From Bifidobacterium asteroides (lineage in GTDB: Bacteria > Actinomycetota > Actinomycetes > Actinomycetales > Bifidobacteriaceae), in the NCBI RefSeq assembly GCF_009683175.1, contig NZ_WKKW01000001.1:496001-560000 (forward strand): a stretch of 64,000 nt of DNA, in the 5' to 3' direction. Under the pieces are notes generated by a model. That model searched no databases and was not told where the DNA came from. It saw only the letters and a program-made list of their open reading frames with translations. Made by a program: the position numbers and the translations under genes. Below, one piece after another: positions 10,036 to 19,267 of the stretch (position 1 is the stretch's first letter; each line of letters starts with the position of its first letter).

Positions 10036-10866
10036 TTACTTGCGGTTCTTACCATTTGGACGACGACGCACGATCATCTTGTTGGAGGCCTTCTTGGGCC
10101 TGCGGGTGCGGACCTCGCCCTTGCCCCAGGGAGACACTGGTGGCTTGCCGCCACGGGTGCGCCCGCCATGCGGGTGGTCGACCGGGTTCATGGATTCACC
10201 ACGGGTGATGGGCCTGCGTCCCATCCAGCGGGCACGTCCTGCCTTGCCAAGCTGGACGTTGGCGTGGTCGTTGTTGCCGACCTCACCCACCGTTGCGCGG
10301 CAGCGGGAGTCGACATTGCGAATCTCTCCTGAGGGCATACGCAGCTGGGCGTAGGCCCCGTCCTTGGCCACCAGCTGGACGGCAGCACCGGCCGAGCGGG
10401 CGATCTTGGCGCCGCCCAGGGGCCGCAGCTCGATGGCGTGGACGATGGTGCCGGTGGGGATGTTGCGCAGGGGCAGGTTGTTGCCGGGCTTGATGTCGGC
10501 CTGGGGACCGGTCTCGATGACGTCACCCTGCTTGATGCCCTGCGGGGCGATGATGTAGCGCTTCTCACCGTCTGCAAAGTGCAGAAGGGCGATGCGGGCC
10601 GAGCGATTGGGATCGTATTCGATCTCAGCAACCTTGGCGGGCACGCCGTCCTTGTCCCAGCGACGGAAGTCGATGAGGCGGTACTGGCGCTTGTGCCCGC
10701 CGCCGCGATGGCGGCTGGTGACGCGGCCATAGGAGTTGCGTCCGCCGGTCTTGCTCAGCTTGCGAACCAGCGACTTCTCGGGCTTGGAGCGCGTGATTTC
10801 GGCAAAGTCCGAAACCGAGGCGTTGCGACGGCCCGCGGTCGTCGGCTTGTATGTACGGATAGCCAT
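10036..10866 (-). CDS. rplB: 50S ribosomal protein L2 (uL2)
   Basis: A 276-aa protein close to the peptidyl-transferase centre and needed for subunit joining. The catalytic-loop region [16 protein letters not shown], with the essential histidine of the [10 protein letters not shown]-type motif, is intact. It lies between rplW and rpsS in the S10 order. Confidence 0.98.
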   Translation of the reverse strand: MAIRTYKPTTAGRRNASVSDFAEITRSKPEKSLVRKLSKTGGRNSYGRVTSRHRGGGHKRQYRLIDFRRWDKDGVPAKVAEIEYDPNRSARIALLHFADGEKRYIIAPQGIKQGDVIETGPQADIKPGNNLPLRNIPTGTIVHAIELRPLGGAKIARSAGAAVQLVAKDGAYAQLRMPSGEIRNVDSRCRATVGEVGNNDHANVQLGKAGRARWMGRRPITRGESMNPVDHPHGGRTRGGKPPVSPWGKGEVRTRRPKKASNKMIVRRRPNGKNRK

Positions 10867-10901
10867 AATCTAGTTCTTCCTTAACTTTTCTCGGCTAGCC
10901 T

Positions 10902-11204
10902 TCAGTTGTTGGTACCGAAGACATCGATCGACTGGCCCTCGGCCACCTTGACGATGGCGCGCTTCTCGGCGGCGCGACGACCCCAGCCCGTACGGGTCCG
11001 GGTCCGCTTGCCCTGGCGGTTGAGGGTGTTGACCGATGTGACCTTCACGTTGAAGATCTGCTCGATGGCCTGCTTGATGGCGACCTTGTTGGCATCAGGG
11101 TCAACCACGAATGTGTACTGGCCGCGGTCCGAGTTGGCGTAGCTCTTCTCGGAGACTACCGGGCGCAGAATGATGTCGTGTGCTGGCTTGTGAATAGCTG
11201 CCAT
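10902..11204 (-). CDS. rplW: 50S ribosomal protein L23 (uL23)
   Basis: A 100-aa protein at the tunnel exit that docks trigger factor and SRP. It has [20 protein letters not shown] and the [20 protein letters not shown] loop. It follows rplD by 5 nt. Confidence 0.97.
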   Translation of the reverse strand: MAAIHKPAHDIILRPVVSEKSYANSDRGQYTFVVDPDANKVAIKQAIEQIFNVKVTSVNTLNRQGKRTRTRTGWGRRAAEKRAIVKVAEGQSIDVFGTNN

Positions 11205-11209
11205 GAAAA

Positions 11210-11884
11210 TCAGGCCTCCTTGACGGTCTCGGACTTGACGCCGCTCTTGGCAGCCAGGAAGGCATCAAAGCCATCCTTGCTGAAGACGACATCCTCGGCC
11301 GTGACCACATCGTAGGTGTTGAGCTGATCGGCGAAGAGGACATGGACGGTGGGCAGGTTCCTCACGGAGAGCCACTCGTTGATGTTCTCACGGGACAGCA
11401 CGACGGTGGTGAATCTGTTGTCGACAAGGGGCAGCAGGGCCGCCTTGGCTGCCTTGGTGGACGGAGTCTCGCCAATGCCGAAGTCGACCACGTGCACGCG
11501 TCCGGCGTTGACCCGGTCGGACAGGACGTAGCGCAGGGCTGCGGCCTTCATCTTCTTGGGGGTGCGCTGGGAGTAATCGCGCGGCTGCGGGCCGTGGACA
11601 ATGGCGCCACCGGTCCACTGGGGAGCGCGGATGGAACCCTGACGGGCACGTCCAGTGCCCTTCTGCTTCCAAGGCTTGCGGCCGCCGCCTGAGACGGTGG
11701 ACCGGGTCTTGACCGAATGCGTGCCCTGGCGGGCTGCTGCCAGCTGGGCGACAACCACCTGGTGGATCAGCGGCACGTGTGAGCGGACATCCTCCTCGGC
11801 AATGCCGAAGATCTGCTCGGGTGCATCCACGGTACCGGTGTTCTTGCCCTGGGCGTCGGTGATGTTCAGAGTCAACTTAGCCAT
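11210..11884 (-). CDS. rplD: 50S ribosomal protein L4 (uL4)
   Basis: A 224-aa protein whose extended loop lines the exit tunnel; the loop [20 protein letters not shown] is clear. In E. coli L4 represses its own S10 operon by acting on the leader. Nothing in the rpsJ upstream region proves this here. It sits 4 nt after rplC. Confidence 0.97.
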   Translation of the reverse strand: MAKLTLNITDAQGKNTGTVDAPEQIFGIAEEDVRSHVPLIHQVVVAQLAAARQGTHSVKTRSTVSGGGRKPWKQKGTGRARQGSIRAPQWTGGAIVHGPQPRDYSQRTPKKMKAAALRYVLSDRVNAGRVHVVDFGIGETPSTKAAKAALLPLVDNRFTTVVLSRENINEWLSVRNLPTVHVLFADQLNTYDVVTAEDVVFSKDGFDAFLAAKSGVKSETVKEA

Positions 11885-11888
11885 GGTT

Positions 11889-12542
11889 TCAGGCTCCCTT
11901 CACTGCCGAACGAACCAGGACGATGGCGCCGCGGGGCCCGGGCAAGGCACCCTTGATGGCGATGACGCCCTTCTCGGCATCTGCGGAGACGATGGTCAGG
12001 TTCTGGACGGTCGAGGTGTCGTGACCCATGCGGCCGGCCATCCGCTTGCCCTTGAGGATGCGGCTGGGCGTTGCGCAGGCGCCCACTGAACCGGGACGAC
12101 GCTCGTTCTTGTGCGAACCGTGGGTGCGGCGGTAGGACTTGAAGCCCCAGCGCTTGATGGTGCCGGCAAAGCCCTTGCCCTTGGTGGTTCCGGTCACATC
12201 GACCTCGCTGCCCTCGGGCAGCAGGTCCAGGCCCAGCTCCTGGCCGGGCTGATAGCTGTCGGCATCGGCGGTGCGGACCTCGACCAGGTGACGACGCGGG
12301 GTCACTCCGGCCTTGGCGAAGTGTCCAGCCAGCGGCTTGGTCACCTTGGTGGGGTCGATCTGCCCGTAGCCGATCTGGATGGCCTGGTAGCCGTCCTTCT
12401 CCTGGTTCTTGACCGCGGTCACCACGTTGGTGGACACGTCCACCAGGGTCACCGGGACGAAGAAGCCGTTCTCGTCCCAGACCTGGGACATGCCCAGCTT
12501 GCGGCCCAGGAGAGCCTTGCGGTTCCTCTGCTCTTCAGCCAT
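11889..12542 (-). CDS. rplC: 50S ribosomal protein L3 (uL3)
   Basis: A 217-aa early assembly protein. The ATG at 12542 ([20 protein letters not shown]) is used because GGAGGAGG sits about 7 nt upstream; the frame stays open 11 codons further. The glutamine methylation site region ([20 protein letters not shown]) is present. Confidence 0.97.
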   Translation of the reverse strand: MAEEQRNRKALLGRKLGMSQVWDENGFFVPVTLVDVSTNVVTAVKNQEKDGYQAIQIGYGQIDPTKVTKPLAGHFAKAGVTPRRHLVEVRTADADSYQPGQELGLDLLPEGSEVDVTGTTKGKGFAGTIKRWGFKSYRRTHGSHKNERRPGSVGACATPSRILKGKRMAGRMGHDTSTVQNLTIVSADAEKGVIAIKGALPGPRGAIVLVRSAVKGA

Positions 12543-12558
12543 GCGGTTTCCTCCTCCC

Positions 12559-12867
12559 CTACAGCTTGATCTCAATGTTGACGTCCGCCGGCAGATCGAT
12601 GTGCATCAGCGAATCCACAGCCTTGGGCGTGGGATCCACGATGTCGATCAGGCGCTTGTGGGTGCGCATCTCGAAGTGCTCGCGGGAGTCCTTGTACTTA
12701 TGAGGAGAACGGATGACGACATACACGTTCTTCTCAGTCGGCAGCGGAACGGGGCCAACCACAGTTGCGCCCGCGTTCGTCACCGTCTCGACGATCTTCT
12801 TCGCCGATTGGTCGATGACCTCATGGTCATAGGACTTTAGCCTGATGCGGATTTTCTGTCCCGCCAT
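12559..12867 (-). CDS. rpsJ: 30S ribosomal protein S10 (uS10)
   Basis: A 102-aa protein of the small-subunit head; the same protein is NusE in antitermination complexes. [19 protein letters not shown] and [19 protein letters not shown] are diagnostic. It is the first gene of the S10 operon, so the promoter must lie in the 287-bp gap before the adhE stop. Confidence 0.98.
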   Translation of the reverse strand: MAGQKIRIRLKSYDHEVIDQSAKKIVETVTNAGATVVGPVPLPTEKNVYVVIRSPHKYKDSREHFEMRTHKRLIDIVDPTPKAVDSLMHIDLPADVNIEIKL

Positions 12868-13084
12868 TGCCGTCCGCCCTTTCTAGCGATCTATGAACTG
12901 ATTACCCAGTCTGTTTCGAGGGCACGGAACGACGGCCGCAAGGAGACATTCCTCCCGACAGGCCTCAGCCGGATCCATGCGCAGCCGTGGAGAATCCCGT
13001 GGGGATGGGACTCCTCGCTGCACCCGCTATTGTGATTGACAAAATGCGAGCCCAAAACAGGCAACTTTCTTATTAAAGCACGAG

Positions 13085-13132
13085 GGTTCCCCTAGAAGAA
13101 TCCGGGCGTGTCGCACCGCTTCCAGGGGAACC
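13085..13132 (-). terminator. Probable terminator after adhE
   Basis: GGTTCCCCT and AGGGGAACC form a perfect 9-bp stem about 22 bp beyond the adhE stop. The U-run is poor (CTCGTGCTTT). The rest of 12868-13154 should carry the S10-operon promoter and 5' leader. An AT-rich stretch at 13030-13080 is the likely place, but I could not settle a -10/-35 pair. Confidence 0.55.
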
Positions 13133-13154
13133 CCCCGGCTCAATTCCGGCCCTG

Positions 13155-15920
13155 TCAGGACCGCCGGGAGGCCTCCTGGAGCACATCCTCGCCCTGGCGG
13201 GCAACCCTCATCCGGTGGCCCTCCTCCTGGGTGACTCCATAGTAGGCGGCCACGGCGATGTCCTTCATGTCCTCAATCAGCGGAATGCGGGGGTTGGCCG
13301 GCGTGCACTGATCCTCATAGGCGCGCATGCCGATCTGATCCAGGGACCGCCAGTAGAGGTCCTCGTCCACTCCGGCAGCCTGGAAGGAGGCATCCATGCC
13401 CAGGCGCTCGTCCCTGTAGGATTCCACGGCACGGGCCAAGAGCTCCACGCCCTCCTCGGGGGTAGCGGATTCGATGCCCAATACATGGGCCATCTGCCTG
13501 TAGCGCTCCGGGGCCACATACTCGCTGTACTTGGGCCAGCTGGTCGGCTCGTCCGGGATCCGCCCGTTGTAGCGGATCACATAGGGCAGGAGGATGGAGT
13601 TGGCCCGCCCATGGACCACATGGCAGAGGGCTCCGATGGTATGCGCCATGCCGTGGCACATGCCCAGGAAGGCCGAGCCGAAGGCCATGCCAGCCATGGT
13701 CGCCGCATTGTGCATCTTCTCCTGGGCGCGCACCTTGGCCTCGCCGCCGGCGGTGCCCACGGCAGACTCCAGGTTGTCCCAGATCAGCTTGGCGGCGTGC
13801 AGGGCCATGGCGTCGGTGTAGTCATTGGCATAGACCGAAACGAAGGCCTCCATGCAGTGGGTCAGGGCATCGAAGCCCGAGTCGCAGGCCAGCTGCTTGG
13901 GCTGGGTGCGGGCCAGAACCGGATCCACGATGGCCACGCTGGGGGTCAGGGCGTAGTCGGTGATGGGGTACTTGTATCCGGTCCTGTGGTCGGTGATGAC
14001 CGCGAATGGGGTGACCTCCGAACCCGTGCCCGAGGAGGTGGGAATGCAGACCAGCCTCGCCTTGGTGCCCAGGGGCGGAATCTTGAAGGCCCGCTTGCGG
14101 ATGTCGAAGAACTTCTCCCGAACATCGGCAAAGGAAATCTCCGGGTGCTCATAGAGCAGCCACATGATCTTGGCTGCGTCCATAGGGCTGCCGCCGCCCA
14201 CAGCGATGATGGTGTCGGGGCCGAACTCATCGCGCATCATGGCCGCACCGCGCTCCACCGTCTCGACGCTGGGCTCCGGCTCCACGTAGTCGATGATGCG
14301 GAAGGTGACCGGCTCGGGCCGGGCCCGCAGCTGATCGATGATCTTGTCGACGATTCCCAGCTGCTCCATGACCTTGTCGCAGACAATGACGGCCCGGCGG
14401 ATGCCGAACATGTCGCGCAGATAGCGGACGGAGTTGGGCTCGAAGTAGGTCTTGGGGGGCACCTTGAACCACTGCATGTTGTTGTTCCTCCGCGCGATCC
14501 GCTTGATATTGATCAGATTGACCGCCTGGACGTTGCCCGAGACCGAGTTGCCGCCGTAGGAGCCGCAACCCAGGGTCAGGGAGGGGGCGATGGCATTGTA
14601 GATGTCGCCGATGCCGCCCAGGGAGCTGGGCTGGTTCCAGACGATCCGGCAGGCATGCATGCGCTGTCCATACTCACGCACCAGCCTCTCATCGTCGGTG
14701 TGGATGGCCGCCGTATGTCCGGCACCATAACGCAGCATCTGCTGGCAGAGGGTGAAGCCCTCCTCCTTGTTGCTGGCCTTGAGCACGGCCTGAACCGGTG
14801 CCAGTTTCTCCAGGGTCAGGGGTTCCATGGGGCCGACCTGGTCGCATTGGGCGGCCAGAATGGTCACATCCTCGGGTATCTTGAAGCCGGCCTGGCGGGC
14901 GATGAACTGGGGGGACTTGCCCGGAACCTCGGAGTTGAGCCTGGGAGCGGGCGCATCGGTACCGGCATGGGCCCGCACGCCGAACATGTACTCCTCCAGC
15001 TTGACCTTCTCCTCGGGGTTGACGAAGTAAGCCTTGCGCCGCTTCATCTCCTCGATCACCCGGCCATACACATCCTGATGGGCGATGATGGCCTGCTCTG
15101 TAGCGCAGATCATGCCGTAGTCAAAATGCTTGGACAGGATCAGGTCGTTGACGGCCCGGGGCACGTTGACCCTGCGGTCCACATATGCCGGGGCATTGCC
15201 GGCACCTACGCCCAATGCCGGCTTGCCCGAGGAATAGGCGGCCTTGACCATGCCGGTGCCCCCGGTGGCCAGAATGGTGGCTACGCCGGGGTGCTGCATG
15301 AGGGCGCCGGTGGCTTCGACTGAGGGGTGCTCGATCCACTGGATGCAATCGCGCGGAGCGCCCGCCTCGATGGCGGCGTCGCGGACAATCCGGGCCGCCT
15401 CCACCGAGCAGCGCTGTGCGTAGGGGTGGAATCCGAAGACGATGGGGCAGCGGGTCTTCAGGGCCAGCAGCGACTTGAAGATGGCTGTCGAGGTGGGGTT
15501 GGTCACCGGGGTCACGCCGGCTACAACTCCCACCGGCTCGGCCACCTCGATGATGCCGTCCACATCGTTCTCGCTGATGATGCCCACGGTGCGCTGCCTG
15601 GCCAGGTAATTGGTCACATGCTCGCAGGCAAAGATGTTCTTGGTGGCCTTGTCCTCCACCAGGCCGCGTCCGGTCTCCTCCACGGCCATCTGAGCCAGGG
15701 ACAGATGCTTGTTCAGGGCCGCAATCGAGGCCTTGGCCACAATCCGATCCACTTGGCTCTGGTCGAGCTCCTCAAAGGCATGTAAAGCCGACTGCGCTCG
15801 GACGACCAGGGCATCCACCTCCTTGCGGGCCAGCTCACTGCCGTCGGCCCGGGTGTCTTCCCTGCCGGTTGCCGGCTCCTTCACCTGATGCTCTTGCTTC
15901 TGCTTCTGCGTTCCAGCCAA
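13155..15920 (-). CDS. adhE: Bifunctional aldehyde-alcohol dehydrogenase AdhE
   Basis: It reduces acetyl-CoA to acetaldehyde and then ethanol, regenerating NAD+ for the fermentative bifid shunt. The N-terminal CoA-acylating aldehyde dehydrogenase domain has the catalytic-cysteine stretch YGMICATEQ. The C-terminal iron alcohol dehydrogenase domain has the GGGSPMDAAK NAD loop and the metal-ligand histidines in FDALTHCMEAF and GMCHGMAHTIGALCHVVHG. Such proteins assemble into helical spirosomes. I take the TTG at 15920 (about 921 aa) because a perfect AGGAGG lies 9 nt upstream; ATGs at 15938 and 15977 in the same frame have no ribosome-binding site. Confidence 0.95.
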   Translation of the reverse strand: MAGTQKQKQEHQVKEPATGREDTRADGSELARKEVDALVVRAQSALHAFEELDQSQVDRIVAKASIAALNKHLSLAQMAVEETGRGLVEDKATKNIFACEHVTNYLARQRTVGIISENDVDGIIEVAEPVGVVAGVTPVTNPTSTAIFKSLLALKTRCPIVFGFHPYAQRCSVEAARIVRDAAIEAGAPRDCIQWIEHPSVEATGALMQHPGVATILATGGTGMVKAAYSSGKPALGVGAGNAPAYVDRRVNVPRAVNDLILSKHFDYGMICATEQAIIAHQDVYGRVIEEMKRRKAYFVNPEEKVKLEEYMFGVRAHAGTDAPAPRLNSEVPGKSPQFIARQAGFKIPEDVTILAAQCDQVGPMEPLTLEKLAPVQAVLKASNKEEGFTLCQQMLRYGAGHTAAIHTDDERLVREYGQRMHACRIVWNQPSSLGGIGDIYNAIAPSLTLGCGSYGGNSVSGNVQAVNLINIKRIARRNNNMQWFKVPPKTYFEPNSVRYLRDMFGIRRAVIVCDKVMEQLGIVDKIIDQLRARPEPVTFRIIDYVEPEPSVETVERGAAMMRDEFGPDTIIAVGGGSPMDAAKIMWLLYEHPEISFADVREKFFDIRKRAFKIPPLGTKARLVCIPTSSGTGSEVTPFAVITDHRTGYKYPITDYALTPSVAIVDPVLARTQPKQLACDSGFDALTHCMEAFVSVYANDYTDAMALHAAKLIWDNLESAVGTAGGEAKVRAQEKMHNAATMAGMAFGSAFLGMCHGMAHTIGALCHVVHGRANSILLPYVIRYNGRIPDEPTSWPKYSEYVAPERYRQMAHVLGIESATPEEGVELLARAVESYRDERLGMDASFQAAGVDEDLYWRSLDQIGMRAYEDQCTPANPRIPLIEDMKDIAVAAYYGVTQEEGHRMRVARQGEDVLQEASRRS

Positions 15921-16020
15921 GATATTGGCCCTCCTCATGTTCCGCGGATGCCGATGAGGGCCGGCAGAAGGTCTCATACAGTCTCAGACCGTGGCGGTCC
16001 ACGAAAGACATCCGTCATAA

Positions 16021-16036
16021 CGTGACGAAAGTCACA
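16021..16036 (-). promoter_or_regulatory. CRP/GlxR-like operator upstream of adhE
   Basis: On the minus strand TGTGA-N6-TCACG matches the CRP-family consensus TGTGA-N6-TCACA at nine of ten core bases, about 100 bp before the adhE start. This would fit carbon or redox control of ethanol formation. It is pattern matching only. Confidence 0.4.
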
Positions 16037-16073
16037 ATATAGACCCAAGGGGGCACCATTGAGCCCCCGGATG

Positions 16074-16087
16074 AGCGAACGTTCGCT
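16074..16087. repeat. Perfect 14-bp palindrome upstream of adhE
   Basis: AGCGAACGTTCGCT is perfectly self-complementary and lies about 150 bp before adhE. A GGGGGC/GCCCCC hairpin (about 16049-16068) sits between it and the CRP-like site. It could be an operator for an unknown dimeric regulator. The 327-bp region 15921-16247 also holds the rpsI terminator but no gene. Confidence 0.45.
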
Positions 16088-16196
16088 TGAAGCGTGTCGT
16101 GTGGGAATTCGTGGTTTTCCTGGTCATTTTCCGCACCCCAACGTGCGCTTTGTCGTTCGCTTGGAACTGGGCTGGCCAGGCATGGATCCAAGCATG

Positions 16197-16230
16197 AAAA
16201 ATCCCCAAGGTCCGTGAGGACCTTGGGGAT
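16197..16230 (-). terminator. Terminator after rpsI
   Basis: ATCCCCAAGGTCC and GGACCTTGGGGAT form a perfect 13-bp stem with a 4-nt loop, followed on the minus strand by TTTTTC. It is a textbook intrinsic terminator 18 bp beyond the rpsI stop. Confidence 0.92.
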
Positions 16231-16247
16231 GGAAGAAACTGCGAACG

Positions 16248-16739
16248 TCAGCGCTTGGAGAACTGCGGGGCGCGACGGGCCTTGTGCAGACCGGCCTTCT
16301 TGCGCTCCACCACGCGGGCGTCACGGGTCAGGAACCCGGCCTTCTTCAGGGCAGGACGGTTGGCATCCCGATCGATGGCGTTCAGGGCGCGTGCAACGCC
16401 CAGACGGACTGCGCCGGCCTGGCCGGTCACGCCGCCGCCCTCGACGCGCACAACCACGTCGAACTTGTTCTCGAGCTTGAGCAGCACGATGGGCGAGTTG
16501 ACCTCGCGCTGGTGCAGCTTGCTGGGGAAGTACTCCTCCAGGGTGTGCCCGTTGATGCTCCACTTTCCGGAGCCCGGAATCAGACGGACGCGGGCGACTG
16601 CCTCCTTGCGGCGGCCGGTGCCATAGCCCGGCTCGATGGCGGAGGTGCCGGTGCCTGCACCGGCGTTGGTCTCGGAAGTGTAGGAAGCGCTGGTCTCCTC
16701 GGCCTCAAGAACCGCGGAGCTGTTGTTGTTGTCAGCCAT
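16248..16739 (-). CDS. rpsI: 30S ribosomal protein S9 (uS9)
   Basis: The S9 core begins around residue 40 ([19 protein letters not shown]) and ends with the invariant basic tail RRAPQFSKR, whose last arginine touches P-site tRNA. About 38 extra N-terminal residues rich in S, A, T and E bring the length to 163 aa. It lies 20 nt after rplM in the usual pair. Confidence 0.97.
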   Translation of the reverse strand: MADNNNSSAVLEAEETSASYTSETNAGAGTGTSAIEPGYGTGRRKEAVARVRLIPGSGKWSINGHTLEEYFPSKLHQREVNSPIVLLKLENKFDVVVRVEGGGVTGQAGAVRLGVARALNAIDRDANRPALKKAGFLTRDARVVERKKAGLHKARRAPQFSKR

Positions 16740-16759
16740 GATGATTATCTCCTCTGGTC

Positions 16760-17209
16760 CTACTTGGCCTGCTGGGCGACCTGATGGATCTTGTACTCAA
16801 TGGGCTGCTGGGAGGTGTGAGGATGCTCCTCGCCTGCGAAGACCCGCAACCTGGTCAGCTGGACCTTGGCCAGTTTGTTCTTGGGCAGCATGCCCTTGAC
16901 CGCCGTCATGATGATGCGCTCGGGATTGTGCTCCATCAACTGCCCGTAGGAGTCGCGGCGCAGACCGCCGGGGCGGCCGGAGTGGGTGTAGAGCACCTTG
17001 TCGCTCTTGTTGCCTGTCAGCACCATCTTGGAGGCGTTGATGACAATGACGTTGTTGCCGGAGTCGGCGTAGGGCGCATAGGTGGGTTTGTTCTTGCCAC
17101 GCAGCAGATCGGCCACCTGGGCTGCCAGACGACCCAGCACCACACCGGAGGCGTCGACGATATACCAGTCATGTGTCAGATCGGCTGGTTTCGGGGTGAA
17201 AGTCTTCAC
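16760..17209 (-). CDS. rplM: 50S ribosomal protein L13 (uL13)
   Basis: A 149-aa early assembly protein: [20 protein letters not shown] near the N-terminus and [19 protein letters not shown] near the C-terminus. It is the first gene of the rplM-rpsI operon. The 203-bp gap upstream contains AT-rich sequence around 17345-17375, a possible promoter. Confidence 0.97.
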   Translation of the reverse strand: MKTFTPKPADLTHDWYIVDASGVVLGRLAAQVADLLRGKNKPTYAPYADSGNNVIVINASKMVLTGNKSDKVLYTHSGRPGGLRRDSYGQLMEHNPERIIMTAVKGMLPKNKLAKVQLTRLRVFAGEEHPHTSQQPIEYKIHQVAQQAK

Positions 17210-17412
17210 GATTCAACCTTTTCCTTGCATTGTGTTTCGGGCTCTCCGCGCCGCATGCTGCCATGCTGGCCGAAAGCCATGTATTCCGTGGGCTCCCTTA
17301 AAGTCCTAGACGGCGAGTGGGAAAAGCGCTTTGAGGACCCCTTAGGGAAACACAACAATCCATTATTGTAACGCCTGAGTGCCATTCGTCAAAATTCGCG
17401 TCCGCCCCGGTC

Positions 17413-18045
17413 TCAGCGGGAGGCTGCTGCCCGTGCCACCTGCCCGTCCGGGTCCTTGCGCAGGGCATCAAGGGTGGCCTGCCCGGTGTTGGGATTCAGG
17501 GCCACGGCCCGGCGCACCATGGCAGCCAGCACATGGGGGGCATTTTGCTCCTCGCGAGTGCCGAGAGCTCCCAGAAAGTCCAAGGTATCAGCATCGGTAC
17601 GCTCGTCCTGGGCGCCCTCCAGGCGCATCTTCCAGGAGGTCATGGGATTGGTCAACGCTGCAGCCCTGACTCCGGCATCCTCGTCCTTGGTGAGCAGACC
17701 GGCCAACCAGTTCTTGTCGTCCTTGTTGGCGGCCACCGCCCGACGGACCTCCACGCTGGAATCCTGGGAGAGCTTGACCAGGATGTTGGGGAAGGGCATG
17801 GTCTGTGCCAGGTAGATCCTGTCCTCCACCGGCGTGTGCTCATTGCCGGCGACGGCCTCCAGCAGTGCCGTAAAGCGGGAGAAGGCGGCCTGATCGGACT
17901 TGTCGGGCAGGGGACTGCGGGCGAATTCATGCAGCTCGGCCGTATCCGTAGAGTGCCTGAGCCTTTCGTAGAAAACGGTCAGGGCCTCGTGGGGCTTGCC
18001 GGCTGACGGTGATTCGGTTTCCGGTTGGTCCTGGGGATTGGTCAT
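17413..18045 (-). CDS. HEAT-like/variant leucine-rich repeat protein, unknown function
   Basis: I do not recognise a named family. The 210-aa protein consists largely of repeated helical units of the kind VEVRRAVAANKDDKNWLAGLL, AGVRAAALTNPMTSWKMRL and MVRRAVALNPNTGQATLDAL. This R-x-A-(V/A)-A-x-N-P spacing is seen in bacterial HEAT-like variant repeats that act as protein-binding scaffolds. There is no signal peptide and no catalytic motif. It stands alone, divergent from the YigZ gene. The start lacks a clear ribosome-binding site. Confidence 0.6.
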   Translation of the reverse strand: MTNPQDQPETESPSAGKPHEALTVFYERLRHSTDTAELHEFARSPLPDKSDQAAFSRFTALLEAVAGNEHTPVEDRIYLAQTMPFPNILVKLSQDSSVEVRRAVAANKDDKNWLAGLLTKDEDAGVRAAALTNPMTSWKMRLEGAQDERTDADTLDFLGALGTREEQNAPHVLAAMVRRAVALNPNTGQATLDALRKDPDGQVARAAASR

Positions 18046-18152
18046 GGGGCCAGCTTAGGTCGTCTCCTTGATAACGGGCTCGACCCGGGATCCCCTCTAG
18101 CATGGAGATAACGCAGGAACCGAGGAGACGATAGGCATAGGAGGCAAGCCGA

Positions 18153-18815
18153 TTGCTCACCATACTGGATACGCCGCAGAAACCGGCCACAGGCTCCCTG
18201 ACCGAGCGCAAGTCCGAGTTCATCGGCCAGGCCTGCCACGTGGAGGACCAGGAGGCGGCCATGGCCTTCGTCCAGGAGGTCCGCTTGCAACACCCCAAGG
18301 CCCGACACGTCTGCCACTGCGCGATCTGGGGACCCGAGGGCCGCACCAGCGAGCGCATGAGCGATGACGGGGAGCCCTCCGGAACGGCCGGCAAGCCCAT
18401 ACTTGAGGTCATGCGTCGGCAGGGGCTGACCGACTGCGCCCTGACGGTGACCCGATACTTCGGAGGGATTCTTCTAGGGTCAGGTGGACTGATCCGCGCC
18501 TACTCCTCAGCAGCCTCCCTGGCGCTCAAGGCGGCCAGATCGGCACGCGTGCTCCCGACGCAGCGCTTCACGATCGCTGTGGACTATCCAGAGTACGAAC
18601 CCCTCCGCCGTCTGATCCGCAACTCGGGAGGACACGTGGAGACCGAAGACTTCACCGATAGGGTCCGATTGACCTACGACCTGGAGCCCGCAGCGGTACC
18701 GGCCTTTCACGGCCGACTGGATGATCTTCTGCAGGGCCGGGCCCAGCCCAGCACACTGGGGGAAGGCCGCAGGCTGATTCCTCTGTCCGGGAACAAGGCT
18801 TCGTCTGCCTCATAA
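18153..18815 (+). CDS. YigZ/IMPACT family protein
   Basis: A 220-aa protein of the UPF0029 (YigZ/IMPACT) family. The conserved core is present: SEFIGQACHVEDQEAAMAF, HVCHCAIW, SDDGEPSGTAGKPILEV and VTRYFGGILLGSGGLIRAYS. The C-terminal half has the EF-G domain V-like fold. In eukaryotes IMPACT modulates Gcn2; the bacterial role is unclear, possibly nucleic-acid or ribosome binding. The start is a TTG, chosen because AGGAGG lies about 9 nt upstream. Confidence 0.9.
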   Translation: MLTILDTPQKPATGSLTERKSEFIGQACHVEDQEAAMAFVQEVRLQHPKARHVCHCAIWGPEGRTSERMSDDGEPSGTAGKPILEVMRRQGLTDCALTVTRYFGGILLGSGGLIRAYSSAASLALKAARSARVLPTQRFTIAVDYPEYEPLRRLIRNSGGHVETEDFTDRVRLTYDLEPAAVPAFHGRLDDLLQGRAQPSTLGEGRRLIPLSGNKASSAS

Positions 18816-18955
18816 CAGTCAAAGCAATCCATACAGCCATTGCCTGGCTGGGGTATATCCTTCCGGACAGGCTTATGCCAAGCACCGACTGATAATGAAC
18901 TGATAATGAATAAGACCGGCAATCGAGCAGGATCAACGATCACCGGTCATCAGGC

Positions 18956-19041
18956 GGAGACGAGGAGATTCGAACTCCTGGACCGCTTGCGCAGTCAACA
19001 CCTTAGCAGGGTGCCCCTTTCGGCCACTCAGGCACGTCTCC
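18956..19041 (-). tRNA. tRNA-Ser (GCU)
   Basis: An 86-nt serine tRNA with the long variable arm, acceptor GGAGACG pairing with CGTCTCC, anticodon GCT within CTGCTAAGG, and T-loop TTCGAAT. No CCA is encoded. A small inverted repeat TTTATGG/CCATAAA follows the next gap at 19171-19190. Confidence 0.95.
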
Positions 19042-19267
19042 ATGCAGGCTCCCGAGCCGGGGCCCTAGCCCCAGAGTTTCGAGAACAAAACAATAGAATA
19101 CCATGATTGACCGACCTGACTCGCCGGGGCGACAGGAAGCGGCAAGGCAGGGCACGGAACCGTTCACTTTTATGGATAAAAACCATAAAAACGAACCTTC
19201 TCCAAGAATCGATGCCTGAGAATAATTTATCGCATGTTCCTCCGGGACCCCCTTCTATCATGGAGCC

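Noticed and set aside
13215-15323. 702-aa open frame on the plus strand
   Set aside because: It lies fully antisense to adhE and its composition (G, H, D, L, V-rich) is typical of a reverse-frame shadow of a high-GC gene.
16074-16087. LexA/SOS box before adhE
   Set aside because: The actinobacterial box needs a 4-nt spacer between CGAAC and GTTCG; here the halves are fused without one.
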